From NCBI RefSeq assembly GCF_030317145.1, contig NZ_JASZYE010000001.1, positions 1,116,001 to 1,180,000 on the forward strand: a stretch of 64,000 nt of DNA, written 5' to 3'. Numbering within the stretch: the stretch's first letter is position 1; each line of letters opens with the position of its first letter. The notes under the pieces are model-generated. The model did not search any database, was not told the origin of the DNA, and saw nothing but the letters and a program-made list of their open reading frames with translations. A program made the translations under genes and the position numbers. Shown piece after piece: positions 25,798 to 35,725 of this stretch. This DNA is from Variovorax flavidus. Lineage in GTDB: Bacteria > Pseudomonadota > Gammaproteobacteria > Burkholderiales > Burkholderiaceae_C.

Positions 25798-26565
25798 TCA
25801 ACCGTTCATGGTCAGGCCGCCGGAGACGCTCAGCACCTGGCCGGTGACGAAGCCCGCGTCGTCGCTCGCAAAGAAGAGGATCGCGCCCGGCAGGTCGTCG
25901 GGCTGGCCGATGCGGCCGAGAGGAATCGAGCGCGTGAACGCTTCCATCAGCTTCTCGGGATTGCCGGCGCCTTCCTTGTAGTCGGCGAACAGTGCGGTGT
26001 CCGTCGGCCCGGGGCACACCACGTTCACCGTGATGCCGTGGCGCGCATGTTCGCGGGCGATGGTCTTGGAGAAGGCCACCAGTCCGCCCTTGCAGGCGGC
26101 GTACACCGCCTCGCCCGAGGAGCCCACACGCGCCGCGTCGGATGCGATGTTGACGATGCGCCCGGCCTTGCGCGCCGCCATTCCGGGCAGCACCGCGTGA
26201 TGCATGTGCAGTGCGCCGGTCAGGTTGATCGCGATCAGCTTGTCCCACTGCGCGGGCTCGGTCCTGGTGAAGGGCTTGAACACGTCCCAGCCGGCATTGT
26301 TGACCAGCACGTCGATGGGGCCGAGGCCTTGCTGCGTGGCCTCGACGGCGACGTCGACGCTGGCGCGGTCGGTGATGTCGCAGCGGAAGGCCTGCGCCTG
26401 CCCGCCCGTGTCGCGAATCTGCGCGGCGACTTTCTCGGCGGCGTCCACGTTCATGTCGAACACGGCCACCTTCGCGCCTTCCTGGGCGAAGCGGCGGCAG
26501 GTCGCGCCGCCGATCCCGCCACCGCCGCCGGTGACCACCACTGTCTTGCCTTCGAATCTTTGCAT
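25798..26565 (-). CDS. badH: 2-hydroxycyclohexanecarboxyl-CoA dehydrogenase
   Basis: A 255-residue short-chain dehydrogenase/reductase. The NAD-binding glycine motif is VVTGGGGGIGGATCRRFA, then NNAGWD, and the catalytic Ser/Tyr/Lys lie in NIASDAARVGSSGEAVYAAC with the lysine two residues on. It would oxidise 2-hydroxycyclohexanecarboxyl-CoA to the 2-keto compound for BadI. I chose ATG 26565 (MQRFEGKTVVV) because TGGAGAACC precedes it; the longer form to 26577 has no ribosome site. It is the first gene of the catabolic operon, divergent from badR. Confidence 0.9.
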   Translation of the reverse strand: MQRFEGKTVVVTGGGGGIGGATCRRFAQEGAKVAVFDMNVDAAEKVAAQIRDTGGQAQAFRCDITDRASVDVAVEATQQGLGPIDVLVNNAGWDVFKPFTRTEPAQWDKLIAINLTGALHMHHAVLPGMAARKAGRIVNIASDAARVGSSGEAVYAACKGGLVAFSKTIAREHARHGITVNVVCPGPTDTALFADYKEGAGNPEKLMEAFTRSIPLGRIGQPDDLPGAILFFASDDAGFVTGQVLSVSGGLTMNG

Positions 26566-26629
26566 GAGGTTCTCCAATCAGGTTTCGAGCTTGCTATCGT
26601 CTGGACATTGCGGCCTCGAGAAGCACCGC

Positions 26630-26655
26630 GAATACGTCAATGTGTTGACATATTC
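26630..26655. promoter_or_regulatory. Inverted repeat between badH and badR: candidate MarR operator
   Basis: GAATACGTCAA (26630-26640), TGTG, TTGACATATTC (26645-26655): 11-base arms with one mismatch. The right arm contains a consensus -35 TTGACA facing badR. It is centred 62 bp before badR and 78 bp before badH, so a MarR dimer there could control both divergent promoters. Confidence 0.6.
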
Positions 26656-26703
26656 TAGGACGCACGCCAATCTTTGTGTACACCGATTCCGATGAGAAAA
26701 ACC

Positions 26704-27213
26704 ATGGTTATCCCTAATGAAAACGCCGAAACAGCTCGAATGGAGTTGGCCAATCGCGTCTTTTTTCGCCTGTACCAATGTGCCAATATGTTGCACAAAA
26801 CAGGGACGCGCGCCGTCGAGGCCGAGGGACTGACCACGCAGCAATGGGCCGTGCTCGGCGCACTGTCGAGACCGACGGCGGAAGGCGGCATGAGCGTGGG
26901 CGACCTGGCCCGCTATCTGAAGGTGAGCCGGCAGAATCTCTCAGGGCTTCTCAGCCGGATGGAACGCGACGGGCACCTGAGCACAGCCCCGGACGGACGC
27001 GATCGGCGCTCGCGCCTGGTGACGATGACCGCGTCGGGCCGGAAGGTCTGGCTGGTCGAGGCGCAGCCCAAGATCTACGCCTACTACGACCAGGTCCTCG
27101 ATGGCTTCTCCGTCAACGACGTGACGCACACCCTGCACTACCTGCTCAAGATCCTGGAGAACATGCAGCGGGTGGACGATGCGCAAGGAGACGGGGCCGA
27201 ACCCGACGAGTGA
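26704..27213 (+). CDS. badR: MarR-family regulator of the cyclohexanecarboxylate cluster
   Basis: A 169-residue winged-helix regulator. Key parts are TTQQWAVLGALSRP, the helix-turn-helix VGDLARYLKVSRQNLSGLLSRMER and the wing APDGRDRRSRLVTMTASG. It is divergent from badH with a 26-bp inverted repeat between them, matching the BadR arrangement in Rhodopseudomonas, where BadR responds to 2-ketocyclohexanecarboxyl-CoA. The symbol is inferred from context. The start is uncertain: ATG 26692 in the same frame adds four residues, and neither start has a strong ribosome site. Confidence 0.82.
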   Translation: MVIPNENAETARMELANRVFFRLYQCANMLHKTGTRAVEAEGLTTQQWAVLGALSRPTAEGGMSVGDLARYLKVSRQNLSGLLSRMERDGHLSTAPDGRDRRSRLVTMTASGRKVWLVEAQPKIYAYYDQVLDGFSVNDVTHTLHYLLKILENMQRVDDAQGDGAEPDE

Positions 27214-27226
27214 ACGATCTTGCGAT

Positions 27227-27281
27227 TTACCAAGGCTTGTCTTAGCATTCGATCCTGAACTGCTACGACAAATCTTGGTAA
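27227..27281. promoter_or_regulatory. Paired inverted repeat upstream of MarR-FUSC operon
   Basis: TTACCAAGGCTTGTC (27227-27241) and GACAAATCTTGGTAA (27267-27281): 15-base arms matching at 13 positions, separated by 25 bases. The left arm is itself nearly symmetric (CAAG-G-CTTG). Two MarR dimers, or one looped pair, could bind. The right arm ends 10 bp before the MarR GTG start. Confidence 0.6.
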
Positions 27282-27291
27282 TCGAGTTCGC

Positions 27292-27792
27292 GTGACTTCA
27301 ACCCCCTCCGACGCCTCCGACTGCGCCGCCCGACTTCGCATCGCGGTCACCACCCTCTCCCGCCGCTTGCGGCCCGCGCCCGAGGGCGGCATCAGCGTGG
27401 CGAAGCTGAGCGTCATCGGGCGGCTCTACCGCGCCGGCGCCATGACGCCGACGGAGCTGGCAGCGCGCGAAGGCGTCAAGCTGCAGTCGCTGACCCGGCT
27501 GCTTGCGGAACTCGAGGCCGATGGGTGGCTCGGCAGGAAGGCGCATGCGTCGGACGGCCGGCAATCGTTGCTGAGCCTCACCGCGACGGGCAGGAAGCGC
27601 CTGGTCTCGACGGTGCGGGCGGGCGATGTCTCGCTCGCAAAGGTCATCGAGACCACGCTCAACGAATCTGATCGTGCCGTCCTGATGCGCGCCTGTGCGC
27701 TGCTCGAAGGCATTGTCGAATCGCTCGACGGCGAAGCGTCGGGCACTTCGCCGGCCGCAGCGCCCGGCAAGTCCGGCGGACGGCACGCGTGA
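27292..27792 (+). CDS. MarR-family transcriptional regulator
   Basis: A 166-residue regulator with helix-turn-helix MTPTELAAREGVKLQSLTRLLAELEAD and wing HASDGRQSLLSLTATGRKRL. GTG start at 27292. Its last codon overlaps the GTG of the FUSC gene as GTGA, so regulator and membrane protein are coupled. The strong inverted repeat immediately upstream points to autorepression. The likely inducer is an aromatic or hydrophobic compound exported by the neighbour; inference. Confidence 0.88.
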   Translation: MTSTPSDASDCAARLRIAVTTLSRRLRPAPEGGISVAKLSVIGRLYRAGAMTPTELAAREGVKLQSLTRLLAELEADGWLGRKAHASDGRQSLLSLTATGRKRLVSTVRAGDVSLAKVIETTLNESDRAVLMRACALLEGIVESLDGEASGTSPAAAPGKSGGRHA

Positions 27793-28787
27793 ACCCGGCA
27801 TCGTCGGCACACGGCGCGATGCGCCGCTTCCTCATGGACGAAGAAAAGCGCCACCATGGCATGCAGATGGCCTGCGCGATCGTCCTTGCCTATGTCGCTT
27901 CGAGGCTGGTCGGCCTGCCGGAACAATTCTGGGCCGTGATGAGCACGCTGATCGTGATGCGCCCCAGTTCGGGCGGCACGTTCGACGCGGGCTGGGACCG
28001 TGCGCGCGCAACAGTTGTCGGTGTGCTCGGCGGTCTTCTGGGCGTCTGGCTGCAGCAGATCGGCGTCAACGTCATCGCCAGCACGCTGGCAATCGTCGCG
28101 CTGCTCTCCTTCGCGAGCGCCGCCAGCCCCGCGTTGCGCAGCGCGCCGATTGCGGCGCTGATCATCCTTGCCGCGGGCAAACTGGCCGGTCATTCGGCCC
28201 TGCAAGTGGCGGTTCTGCGGGTGGTCCAGATGGCCATCGGCATCGGTGTTGCCATGGGCGTGGCGCTCGCCTCGTCGAGATATCGCGCGCCCGACCGGTT
28301 CTGCAAGGGATGCGCGACGCTGTTGCAGCGGATGGCACGTCAGTTGCAGTTGTCAGGCGCCCGCGGCCAGACCAGCGAGGCCGATGCGGAAAGGGCTGCC
28401 GCAGCACTGCGAAATGCACTCGATCGGCTGTCGATGCTCGCGGGCAGTGCGGATCGGGAGTTGCGCCTCTTCCGGCGCAAGGGGCCAGCGGCCAACGAGC
28501 GAGTTCACCAGCGCCTCGCAGGGCTGGTGCGTCGAGTTGTCCAGGACACCTCGGTGTTGAACCGGGTACTGCGCGAGCAGCCCGCGCCAGACATTGCCAA
28601 GGCCGCAAGCTCTGCACTCCTGGCTGTGGCCAATGCCTTGACCGGGCAGGCCCAGCCGGATCTCGATGAACTCCAGGCAATTTCGGCATCCGCCCAGGTC
28701 GACCCGCTGCTTGCCGGTCCGCTGCATCTGCTGCTGGACGATCTCCAGCGTCTCGCAGGCCTGTCGGCGAAGCTGACCGCTGCCTGA
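27789..28787 (+). CDS. FUSC-family membrane protein (aromatic acid exporter-like)
   Basis: A 332-residue inner-membrane protein. The N-terminal half has about six hydrophobic segments, including MQMACAIVLAYVASRLVGL, ATVVGVLGGLLGVWLQQIGV and LQVAVLRVVQMAIGIGVAMG. The motif QFWAVMSTLIVMRPSSGGTF is typical of the FUSC / AaeB / ArAE group. The C-terminal half is a soluble helical domain. The protein is roughly half the size of full AaeB exporters. GTG start overlapping the MarR stop. Export of an aromatic or fusaric-acid-like compound is inferred from the family. Confidence 0.85.
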   Translation: MNPASSAHGAMRRFLMDEEKRHHGMQMACAIVLAYVASRLVGLPEQFWAVMSTLIVMRPSSGGTFDAGWDRARATVVGVLGGLLGVWLQQIGVNVIASTLAIVALLSFASAASPALRSAPIAALIILAAGKLAGHSALQVAVLRVVQMAIGIGVAMGVALASSRYRAPDRFCKGCATLLQRMARQLQLSGARGQTSEADAERAAAALRNALDRLSMLAGSADRELRLFRRKGPAANERVHQRLAGLVRRVVQDTSVLNRVLREQPAPDIAKAASSALLAVANALTGQAQPDLDELQAISASAQVDPLLAGPLHLLLDDLQRLAGLSAKLTAA

Positions 28788-28937
28788 GTTGTGCCGCGAT
28801 TCTGTGGATAACACTGTGAGTAGTCGCGGGAGACCCTCCCACTCAGCCTGATCCGGCGCGGGTTCCCACCGCATTGCCTCTGGAATAAGCACCTGTCGGC
28901 CGGAGGCCGGCAGCACCCCGCTAAGCTACCCATCCAC

Positions 28938-29471
28938 ATGACCACCATCCAGTTCAGACGCCGACTCATCGTCATCATCCTGCTGTGCGTCGCCATCGGG
29001 GGCGCCGTCATGCGGCACTTCGCGATGCCCGGCTCCACCCTGCGCGACATCGGCACGCTGCTGATGCTGCTGTGGGTGCCGATCATCGGCAACGTCATTT
29101 CGTGGCTCATTGCGCGGATTCGGCGTCCGGCCGAGCAGGCGCCTTCGCCTTTCGACGCAAGAGACGCCTTCGAAGCCCATGCGCTCGTCGAACTCACGCT
29201 GCGCCAGCCAAAGCTGCCCTCCCACGACACGCCGGTCGCCGAGGGCGAGCACCGCTGCGCACTCGTCGTCGACAACGAAGCCTTCTCTGCCAGATGGTGG
29301 GTACGGCCCGGGGAAGCCTTTCGCCGCGGAACGGCTCAGACGATCGAAGTGGAATTTCTGGCGCCGGCCCTGGCACTGCCCCGATTTCCCGCCGACACGG
29401 CGTTTCGCATGCTGGTCGGCGAGTCATTCATCGGCGATGGCCGCGTACTCCAGGTGCTCGAATCGGCCTGA
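28938..29471 (+). CDS. Hypothetical membrane protein
   Basis: 177 residues. Two hydrophobic segments near the N-terminus (LIVIILLCVAIGGAVM and IGTLLMLLWVPIIGNVISWL) are followed by a soluble beta-rich domain of about 110 residues (HALVELTLRQPKL to VGESFIGDGRVLQVLES). The soluble part resembles a translation-factor-like beta barrel, but I cannot name a family. It is a single gene, convergent with the DsbA-like gene (12-bp gap). A GC hairpin lies in the 150-bp gap upstream. Confidence 0.7.
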   Translation: MTTIQFRRRLIVIILLCVAIGGAVMRHFAMPGSTLRDIGTLLMLLWVPIIGNVISWLIARIRRPAEQAPSPFDARDAFEAHALVELTLRQPKLPSHDTPVAEGEHRCALVVDNEAFSARWWVRPGEAFRRGTAQTIEVEFLAPALALPRFPADTAFRMLVGESFIGDGRVLQVLESA

Positions 29472-29483
29472 GATCGACGGTCG

Positions 29484-30038
29484 CTACGCCGCAGGGGCGA
29501 GCAGGGCCTTGTCGATCGCCTCGTGCAGACGCTGCAGTCCGAAGGTCACGTCGGTGCCAACGCCGTTGACATAGAAGGCCGGTGTCGAACGCACGCCGAC
29601 GCGGCGACCGCTGTCGACCTGTTCCTGCACACGTTGCAGGTAGACGTGATCCTGGAACTCGTTGCGAAACCGGGGCATCTCCAGGTCGAGTTGTTCCGCG
29701 TATTCGAACAGGTGCTGCTCGTCGAGATGCTGCTGATGGGCGAACAGCAGATCATGGTATGGCCAGAACTTATGCTGCGCCGCTGCCGCCTCGGACGCCT
29801 CCGCAGCCAGTTCCGCGTGCGGATGGACTTCGCGCAATGGAAAGTGGCGGAACACGTAGCAAACCTTGTCGCCGAAGTGCGCCAGGACGATCTTCATCGC
29901 CGGATGCGCCTGCCGGCACGAGGGGCATTCGAAGTCTCCGTACTCGACCACGGTGACGGGCGATGTTTCCGATCCCAGGATGTGGTCGGTGCGCGTATCG
30001 GACACGAGGAGTGGACTCGGCGCTGCGCGGGTGTTCAT
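29484..30038 (-). CDS. DsbA-like thioredoxin-fold oxidoreductase
   Basis: A 184-residue thioredoxin-fold protein with the redox motif CPSC in VVEYGDFECPSCRQAH (about residues 35-40) and the cis-proline loop RRVGVRSTPAFYVNGV. The family (Thioredoxin_4 / DsbA) makes or isomerises disulfides. No signal peptide is visible from the preferred ATG at 30038, so this copy would be cytoplasmic. Alternatively it reduces substrates during oxidative stress. Longer frames upstream lack a ribosome site and a convincing leader. Confidence 0.87.
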   Translation of the reverse strand: MNTRAAPSPLLVSDTRTDHILGSETSPVTVVEYGDFECPSCRQAHPAMKIVLAHFGDKVCYVFRHFPLREVHPHAELAAEASEAAAAQHKFWPYHDLLFAHQQHLDEQHLFEYAEQLDLEMPRFRNEFQDHVYLQRVQEQVDSGRRVGVRSTPAFYVNGVGTDVTFGLQRLHEAIDKALLAPAA

Positions 30039-30110
30039 GATCTGCGGCCTGCGAGAAGAACAGACCGTCAGTATCGGCCAATGGCGCCAATAGCCAAGCG
30101 CCGGAGCCAC

Positions 30111-30332
30111 TCACCAGGAATGGGCAATGCTGGACGACGCTGTCGATCCGGAAGCCGCCAGGCCCAGGCGCCGCAATGCGCGGACCGGCACATAGCCGTG
30201 ATGCGCACGGCGTGCGATGGCATGCGCCGACGCAGGGGCAACGCCCCAGGCCTTGGCGGTCACGCCGATCACGCGCTGTGCCTGATGGAGCGATTGGGAG
30301 AGCAAGCTCATGGTTCGTGTCTTGACGGGCAT
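30111..30332 (-). CDS. Small hypothetical protein
   Basis: 73 residues from ATG 30332 with a weak GAGGC ribosome site. The sequence is basic and helical (SLLSQSLHQAQRVIGVTAKAW then HAIARRAHHGYVPVRALRRLG), ending in a serine/alanine-rich tail. No known domain. It lies between the DsbA-like gene and the cyclase gene on the same strand. A 149-residue longer frame exists but crosses the intergenic region without start signals. Confidence 0.45.
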   Translation of the reverse strand: MPVKTRTMSLLSQSLHQAQRVIGVTAKAWGVAPASAHAIARRAHHGYVPVRALRRLGLAASGSTASSSIAHSW

Positions 30333-30471
30333 AGAAGCCTCGTATTGTGGGGAAGACACATGACAAGAGAACGAAGCAAACTTCAGTTCGATATAGCGGA
30401 ATCGAACAAGCCGCTCGACGACCGGGGCGCCCGGCCGGCCTTCCATCGAAGCCCTCAGGCGCAAAGCGCGC

Positions 30472-31419
30472 TCAGCGAACGTCGCGACGAGCCAGCAGCA
30501 CGTTGCCACCAGTCGTGTTGAACGAAATGGTCGGCGCGCTGAAATCGCTGAGCGGTGCACCCAGGCCGATCTCGCCGCTGCCGTGCAGCACGCACTCGTC
30601 GCGCCGCAGCGCGATCTCGCCGCTGGCGCCCGCGGTACCGTGGAAGCGGACCCAGGTGCCGTAGGTGCTCACGTCGACCAGGACGCAGCTGCCGTGACGC
30701 GCCTCGATGCGCGCATGCAGGCGCGATACCCGCGGATCGTTGACGACGAACTGCGCCTCGTCGACCCGCCCCAGGTGAATGGGCAATTCGGCGGCGCGAA
30801 ACATCGAACGCACGTCGAGCCATGCGAGCTCGATCTGGCCGAAGGACGAATCCGCACCGCGCGCCGGCTGGATCAGCGCGGCAGGCATCGTCAGGAATTC
30901 GGAAACCTCGTCCTGCCAGTCGACGCGATGGACGACCGGCATCTCGACCTTGCCGCGGATATTGATCGGACCGAGGTTGCGATGGCGCACTTCGCCTTCG
31001 TGCAACTGCTCGATGACGGATTCGGTCGCCCAGATCTGGCCGGGGCCGGCCAGATCGCTGAGACGCGATGCCAGGTTGACCGCATCGCCATAGCAGTCGC
31101 CATCGACCTCGACGACCTCGCCGCTGGCGACGCCGATCTGGAGTTCCATGCGCAATGGGGCGGGCCAGGTCTGCAGCCGCTTCTGATGGTTGCGCTGCAT
31201 TTCCAGCACGGCGCGGGTGGCGGTCACGCCGTTGGCGAAGATGGCAAAGACGCCGTCACCCAGCGATTTCACGACACGGCCGCCATGCGATTCGCACACG
31301 CCGCCGATCCACTGGGTCAGGCGCGTCACCGTTTCGGTCGCACGGGCATTCCCCATGGCCTCGAAAACCCTGGTGCTCCCCGTCAAGTCAGCAAATACGA
31401 CAGTGGAATTGGCGCCCAT
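30472..31419 (-). CDS. Class III adenylate cyclase fused to FHA domain
   Basis: 315 residues. The N-terminal cyclase (about 1-165) begins TVVFADLTGSTRVFEAMG with the first metal Asp. The second metal Asp is in VVKSLGDGVFAIFA, and transition-state Asn and Arg lie in YGDAVNLASRLS, so the catalytic set appears complete. The C-terminal FHA domain (about 215-300) has IHLGRVDEAQFVV, DPRVSRLHARIE and VDVSTYGTWVRFHG and would bind phosphothreonine. There is no membrane segment. A soluble cyclase controlled by, or recruited to, a phosphoprotein is the natural reading. No kinase gene is adjacent. Confidence 0.92.
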   Translation of the reverse strand: MGANSTVVFADLTGSTRVFEAMGNARATETVTRLTQWIGGVCESHGGRVVKSLGDGVFAIFANGVTATRAVLEMQRNHQKRLQTWPAPLRMELQIGVASGEVVEVDGDCYGDAVNLASRLSDLAGPGQIWATESVIEQLHEGEVRHRNLGPINIRGKVEMPVVHRVDWQDEVSEFLTMPAALIQPARGADSSFGQIELAWLDVRSMFRAAELPIHLGRVDEAQFVVNDPRVSRLHARIEARHGSCVLVDVSTYGTWVRFHGTAGASGEIALRRDECVLHGSGEIGLGAPLSDFSAPTISFNTTGGNVLLARRDVR

Positions 31420-31721
31420 GTTGTGCAGTTTTTGGTAGCTCTCGCTATTCGATTATGGCAAAGCAGCGCAAAAAGCCTGTCTCAAACGCTCAAATCGCGA
31501 TGGATGTGGCGAAAGCTGTTGCTTTTTCATTTCGTGACAGTAAGCGCACAACGTTTCATTTTGAAAAGTAACACTTAGGTATCAGTTCTTCGACCAGTAC
31601 TCGAACTGATTCGTGAAGTATGTTGTTTTTAAACATGAATAATTGTTTCCACGCTTGTGCCGCAGTGGGTGCAGCCTTAACGTAGCGGCCATCAAGGTTT
31701 CCGGCAACACGCCTTTACCCC
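31420..31721. other. 302-bp AT-richer intergenic region
   Basis: Clearly richer in A+T than its surroundings, especially 31500-31650. It contains ATGTT-N7-AACAT around 31628-31644 and a 38-codon open frame (31455-31571) without a ribosome site. It separates the cyclase gene from the small gene at 31722 and probably holds promoters for both. No RNA gene could be identified. Confidence 0.4.
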
Positions 31722-32054
31722 ATGGTGTCCCTCAGCAGGTTCTTCCGCTTTCTGTCCCTTCCCGGGCTCGGCTTTCGCCGTTCCGCGGATCGCCAGATGG
31801 GCCAGATCCGTACCGCCATGTTGTCGCTGTTGCAGGTTCACGGCGGTCATTCGATCCAGCGCGTGGCTCAGCGTGTCCGCTTTGCGGGTGACCTCGAAGC
31901 GCTCTGGTATCTGCGCCAGGATGTGCTGACTGCGCTCAGCGCGGTCGATGGCGAAGTGGCCGCCCGGCGCCAGATGCGCCAGATCAATCGACTGTTCAAG
32001 GGCGGCCTGCCCGGCACGATGGGTCCGAGAACCCATCAGCGCATCATCACCTGA
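31722..32054 (+). CDS. Hypothetical protein, basic, helical
   Basis: 110 residues from ATG 31722. A hydrophobic-basic start (VSLSRFFRFLSLPGLGFRRS) is followed by amphipathic helices (QMGQIRTAMLSLLQVHGG, FAGDLEALWYLRQDVLTALS). The overall pI is high. I do not recognise a family. It converges on the LD-carboxypeptidase gene with a 42-bp gap. The codon pattern is like neighbouring genes, which supports coding. Confidence 0.6.
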   Translation: MVSLSRFFRFLSLPGLGFRRSADRQMGQIRTAMLSLLQVHGGHSIQRVAQRVRFAGDLEALWYLRQDVLTALSAVDGEVAARRQMRQINRLFKGGLPGTMGPRTHQRIIT

Positions 32055-32096
32055 GACGGCGCCCCGCCCTCGCGGCCAGTGCGCCCTCCGGCACGC

Positions 32097-34319
<2,223 letters not shown>

Positions 34320-34320
34320 C

Positions 34321-34968
34321 TCAGATCTCCGCCGCCTGCACCGCGGCGGCAACGTCCATGCCCAGGCGCTTCATCCAGCCGGCCAGCGCCTGTTCGTCCG
34401 GCGATCCCACGCTGTAGCGCGCATGCATGGCGGCGTGCGCTTCCTTGCGGTGCTGGTTGAGCTTGAGCTTGCATTGCAGCGCCGTCACGCGCAGCTCGAA
34501 GCCGACGATGCCGTTGAGCATCTTGAGCTGGAAGTCTTCGCCGAGATCGCGCCATTGCTGCGCGTATGCCGGCTCGTGCTCGCCGATCAGCCGCTTGAGC
34601 AACGCGTCCTTCTCGGCGGGCGTTTCGATGAGCCGGGCTTCGACCGTGCAATTCACCGCCAGGTAGTTCCAGGTCGGAACGCGCGCCAGATCCGGGTAGA
34701 CCGACGGCGACATGTAGGCATGCGGCCCCAGGAAGCTTACGACTGCCGTGGGCCGCGCCCGGAGGTAGCGCCAATGCGCGTTGGGCTTGGCGCAGTGACC
34801 GAGCAGCGCGAAGCCGCCTTCCCCGCGATCGTCCAGCACCAGCGGCAGGTGCGTGATGTAGGGCAGTCCGTCGTCGTCGTTCGAGATCAGCGTCGCAAAG
34901 GGATGCGCGCGCATCAACTCCGCGGCGGTCTCACGGTCCGTGGAGTTGAACTGGGGCGGTGTGTACAT
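34321..34968 (-). CDS. PaiB-like FMN-binding protein
   Basis: A 215-residue split-barrel flavin-binding protein of the PaiB family, named from a Bacillus negative regulator of protease genes. Typical segments are MYTPPQFNSTDRETAAELM, FATLISNDDDGLPYITHLP, VSFLGPHAYMSPSVY and VPTWNYLAVN. It may act as a pyridoxamine-phosphate-oxidase-like or haem-degrading flavoprotein; transcriptional repression is unproven for most homologues. It opens the operon ahead of the small membrane protein, TadA fusion and LdcA. Confidence 0.9.
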   Translation of the reverse strand: MYTPPQFNSTDRETAAELMRAHPFATLISNDDDGLPYITHLPLVLDDRGEGGFALLGHCAKPNAHWRYLRARPTAVVSFLGPHAYMSPSVYPDLARVPTWNYLAVNCTVEARLIETPAEKDALLKRLIGEHEPAYAQQWRDLGEDFQLKMLNGIVGFELRVTALQCKLKLNQHRKEAHAAMHARYSVGSPDEQALAGWMKRLGMDVAAAVQAAEI

Positions 34969-35015
34969 GGGGCGAGTCCTGCGAAAAGGATCGCCCGATT
35001 GTCCCCGAGCCGCCC

Positions 35016-35720
35016 CTACTTTGCGCCCGAGGCCTTGAGCTTTTCGACCATGGCGCCGTAGCCGCGCGCCCTGGCAAGCTGCAGCGGGGTATTGCCCTGC
35101 CGGTCCGCGAGTTGCAGATTGGCGCCCGCGTCGACCAGCGCGATCAGCGTGCGCTGGTGGCGCGGCCCGCCATCGCCGAGCACGATCGACTCGATCAGTG
35201 CGGTCCAGTGCAAGTTGTTGACGTGGTCCAGCGGAGCGCCCCCGGCGATCAAGCGGCGCACGATCTCGTCGTTGCCAAGGTGAGCCGCCGCGATGAGCGC
35301 CGTGCCGTCGTAGCGGCTCGTGGTCTGGCCGGCGCTGGCGCCGAGCGACAGCAGCAGCGCAAGCGTCGGCACGTCGTCCGCGACTGCGGCGATCGTGACC
35401 GCGTCATAGCGGTCGCCTTCCAGGCGGTCGAGGTTCGCACCGGCCTTGGCCAGCACGGCGATGGCGTCGCGCTGGCGCGCATAGGCCGCCACATGCACAG
35501 GCGTACGGCCGAGGCCGTCGCGTGCGTCGAGGTCCGCACCGGCCGCGATCAGCGACCTGAGCCGGCTCATGTCGCCGCGCCACGCGGCCTGGTGCAGCCC
35601 CTGGTAGGCCTGCACTTCGGCCGCCGTCGGCGGCACCTGCGCCAGCGCCACGCCGCCGGCCATCATGAGCAGCGCCGCGACGGCGGCGGCAAGGCCCGAT
35701 CGGTACAGCGCGGCTTTCAT
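35016..35720 (-). CDS. Secreted ankyrin-repeat protein
   Basis: 234 residues. The signal peptide has core LAAAVAALLMMAGGVALAQ. About five ankyrin repeats follow, for example LIAAGADLDARDGLGRTPVH, LLLSLGASAGQTTSRYDGT, IAGGAPLDHVNNLHWTALIE and LVDAGANLQLADRQGNTPLQ. It would be a periplasmic protein-interaction module. It starts 5 bp after the HbpS-like gene stops, so the two form a unit. Periplasmic ankyrin proteins in other bacteria work beside catalases and peroxidases, which fits a redox role here; inference. Confidence 0.88.
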   Translation of the reverse strand: MKAALYRSGLAAAVAALLMMAGGVALAQVPPTAAEVQAYQGLHQAAWRGDMSRLRSLIAAGADLDARDGLGRTPVHVAAYARQRDAIAVLAKAGANLDRLEGDRYDAVTIAAVADDVPTLALLLSLGASAGQTTSRYDGTALIAAAHLGNDEIVRRLIAGGAPLDHVNNLHWTALIESIVLGDGGPRHQRTLIALVDAGANLQLADRQGNTPLQLARARGYGAMVEKLKASGAK

Positions 35721-35725
35721 GTCGA

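Noticed and set aside
30111..30560. Extended 149-residue version of the small protein at 30111-30332
   Set aside because: The extra N-terminal part crosses the intergenic region and the cyclase 3' end without a ribosome site.
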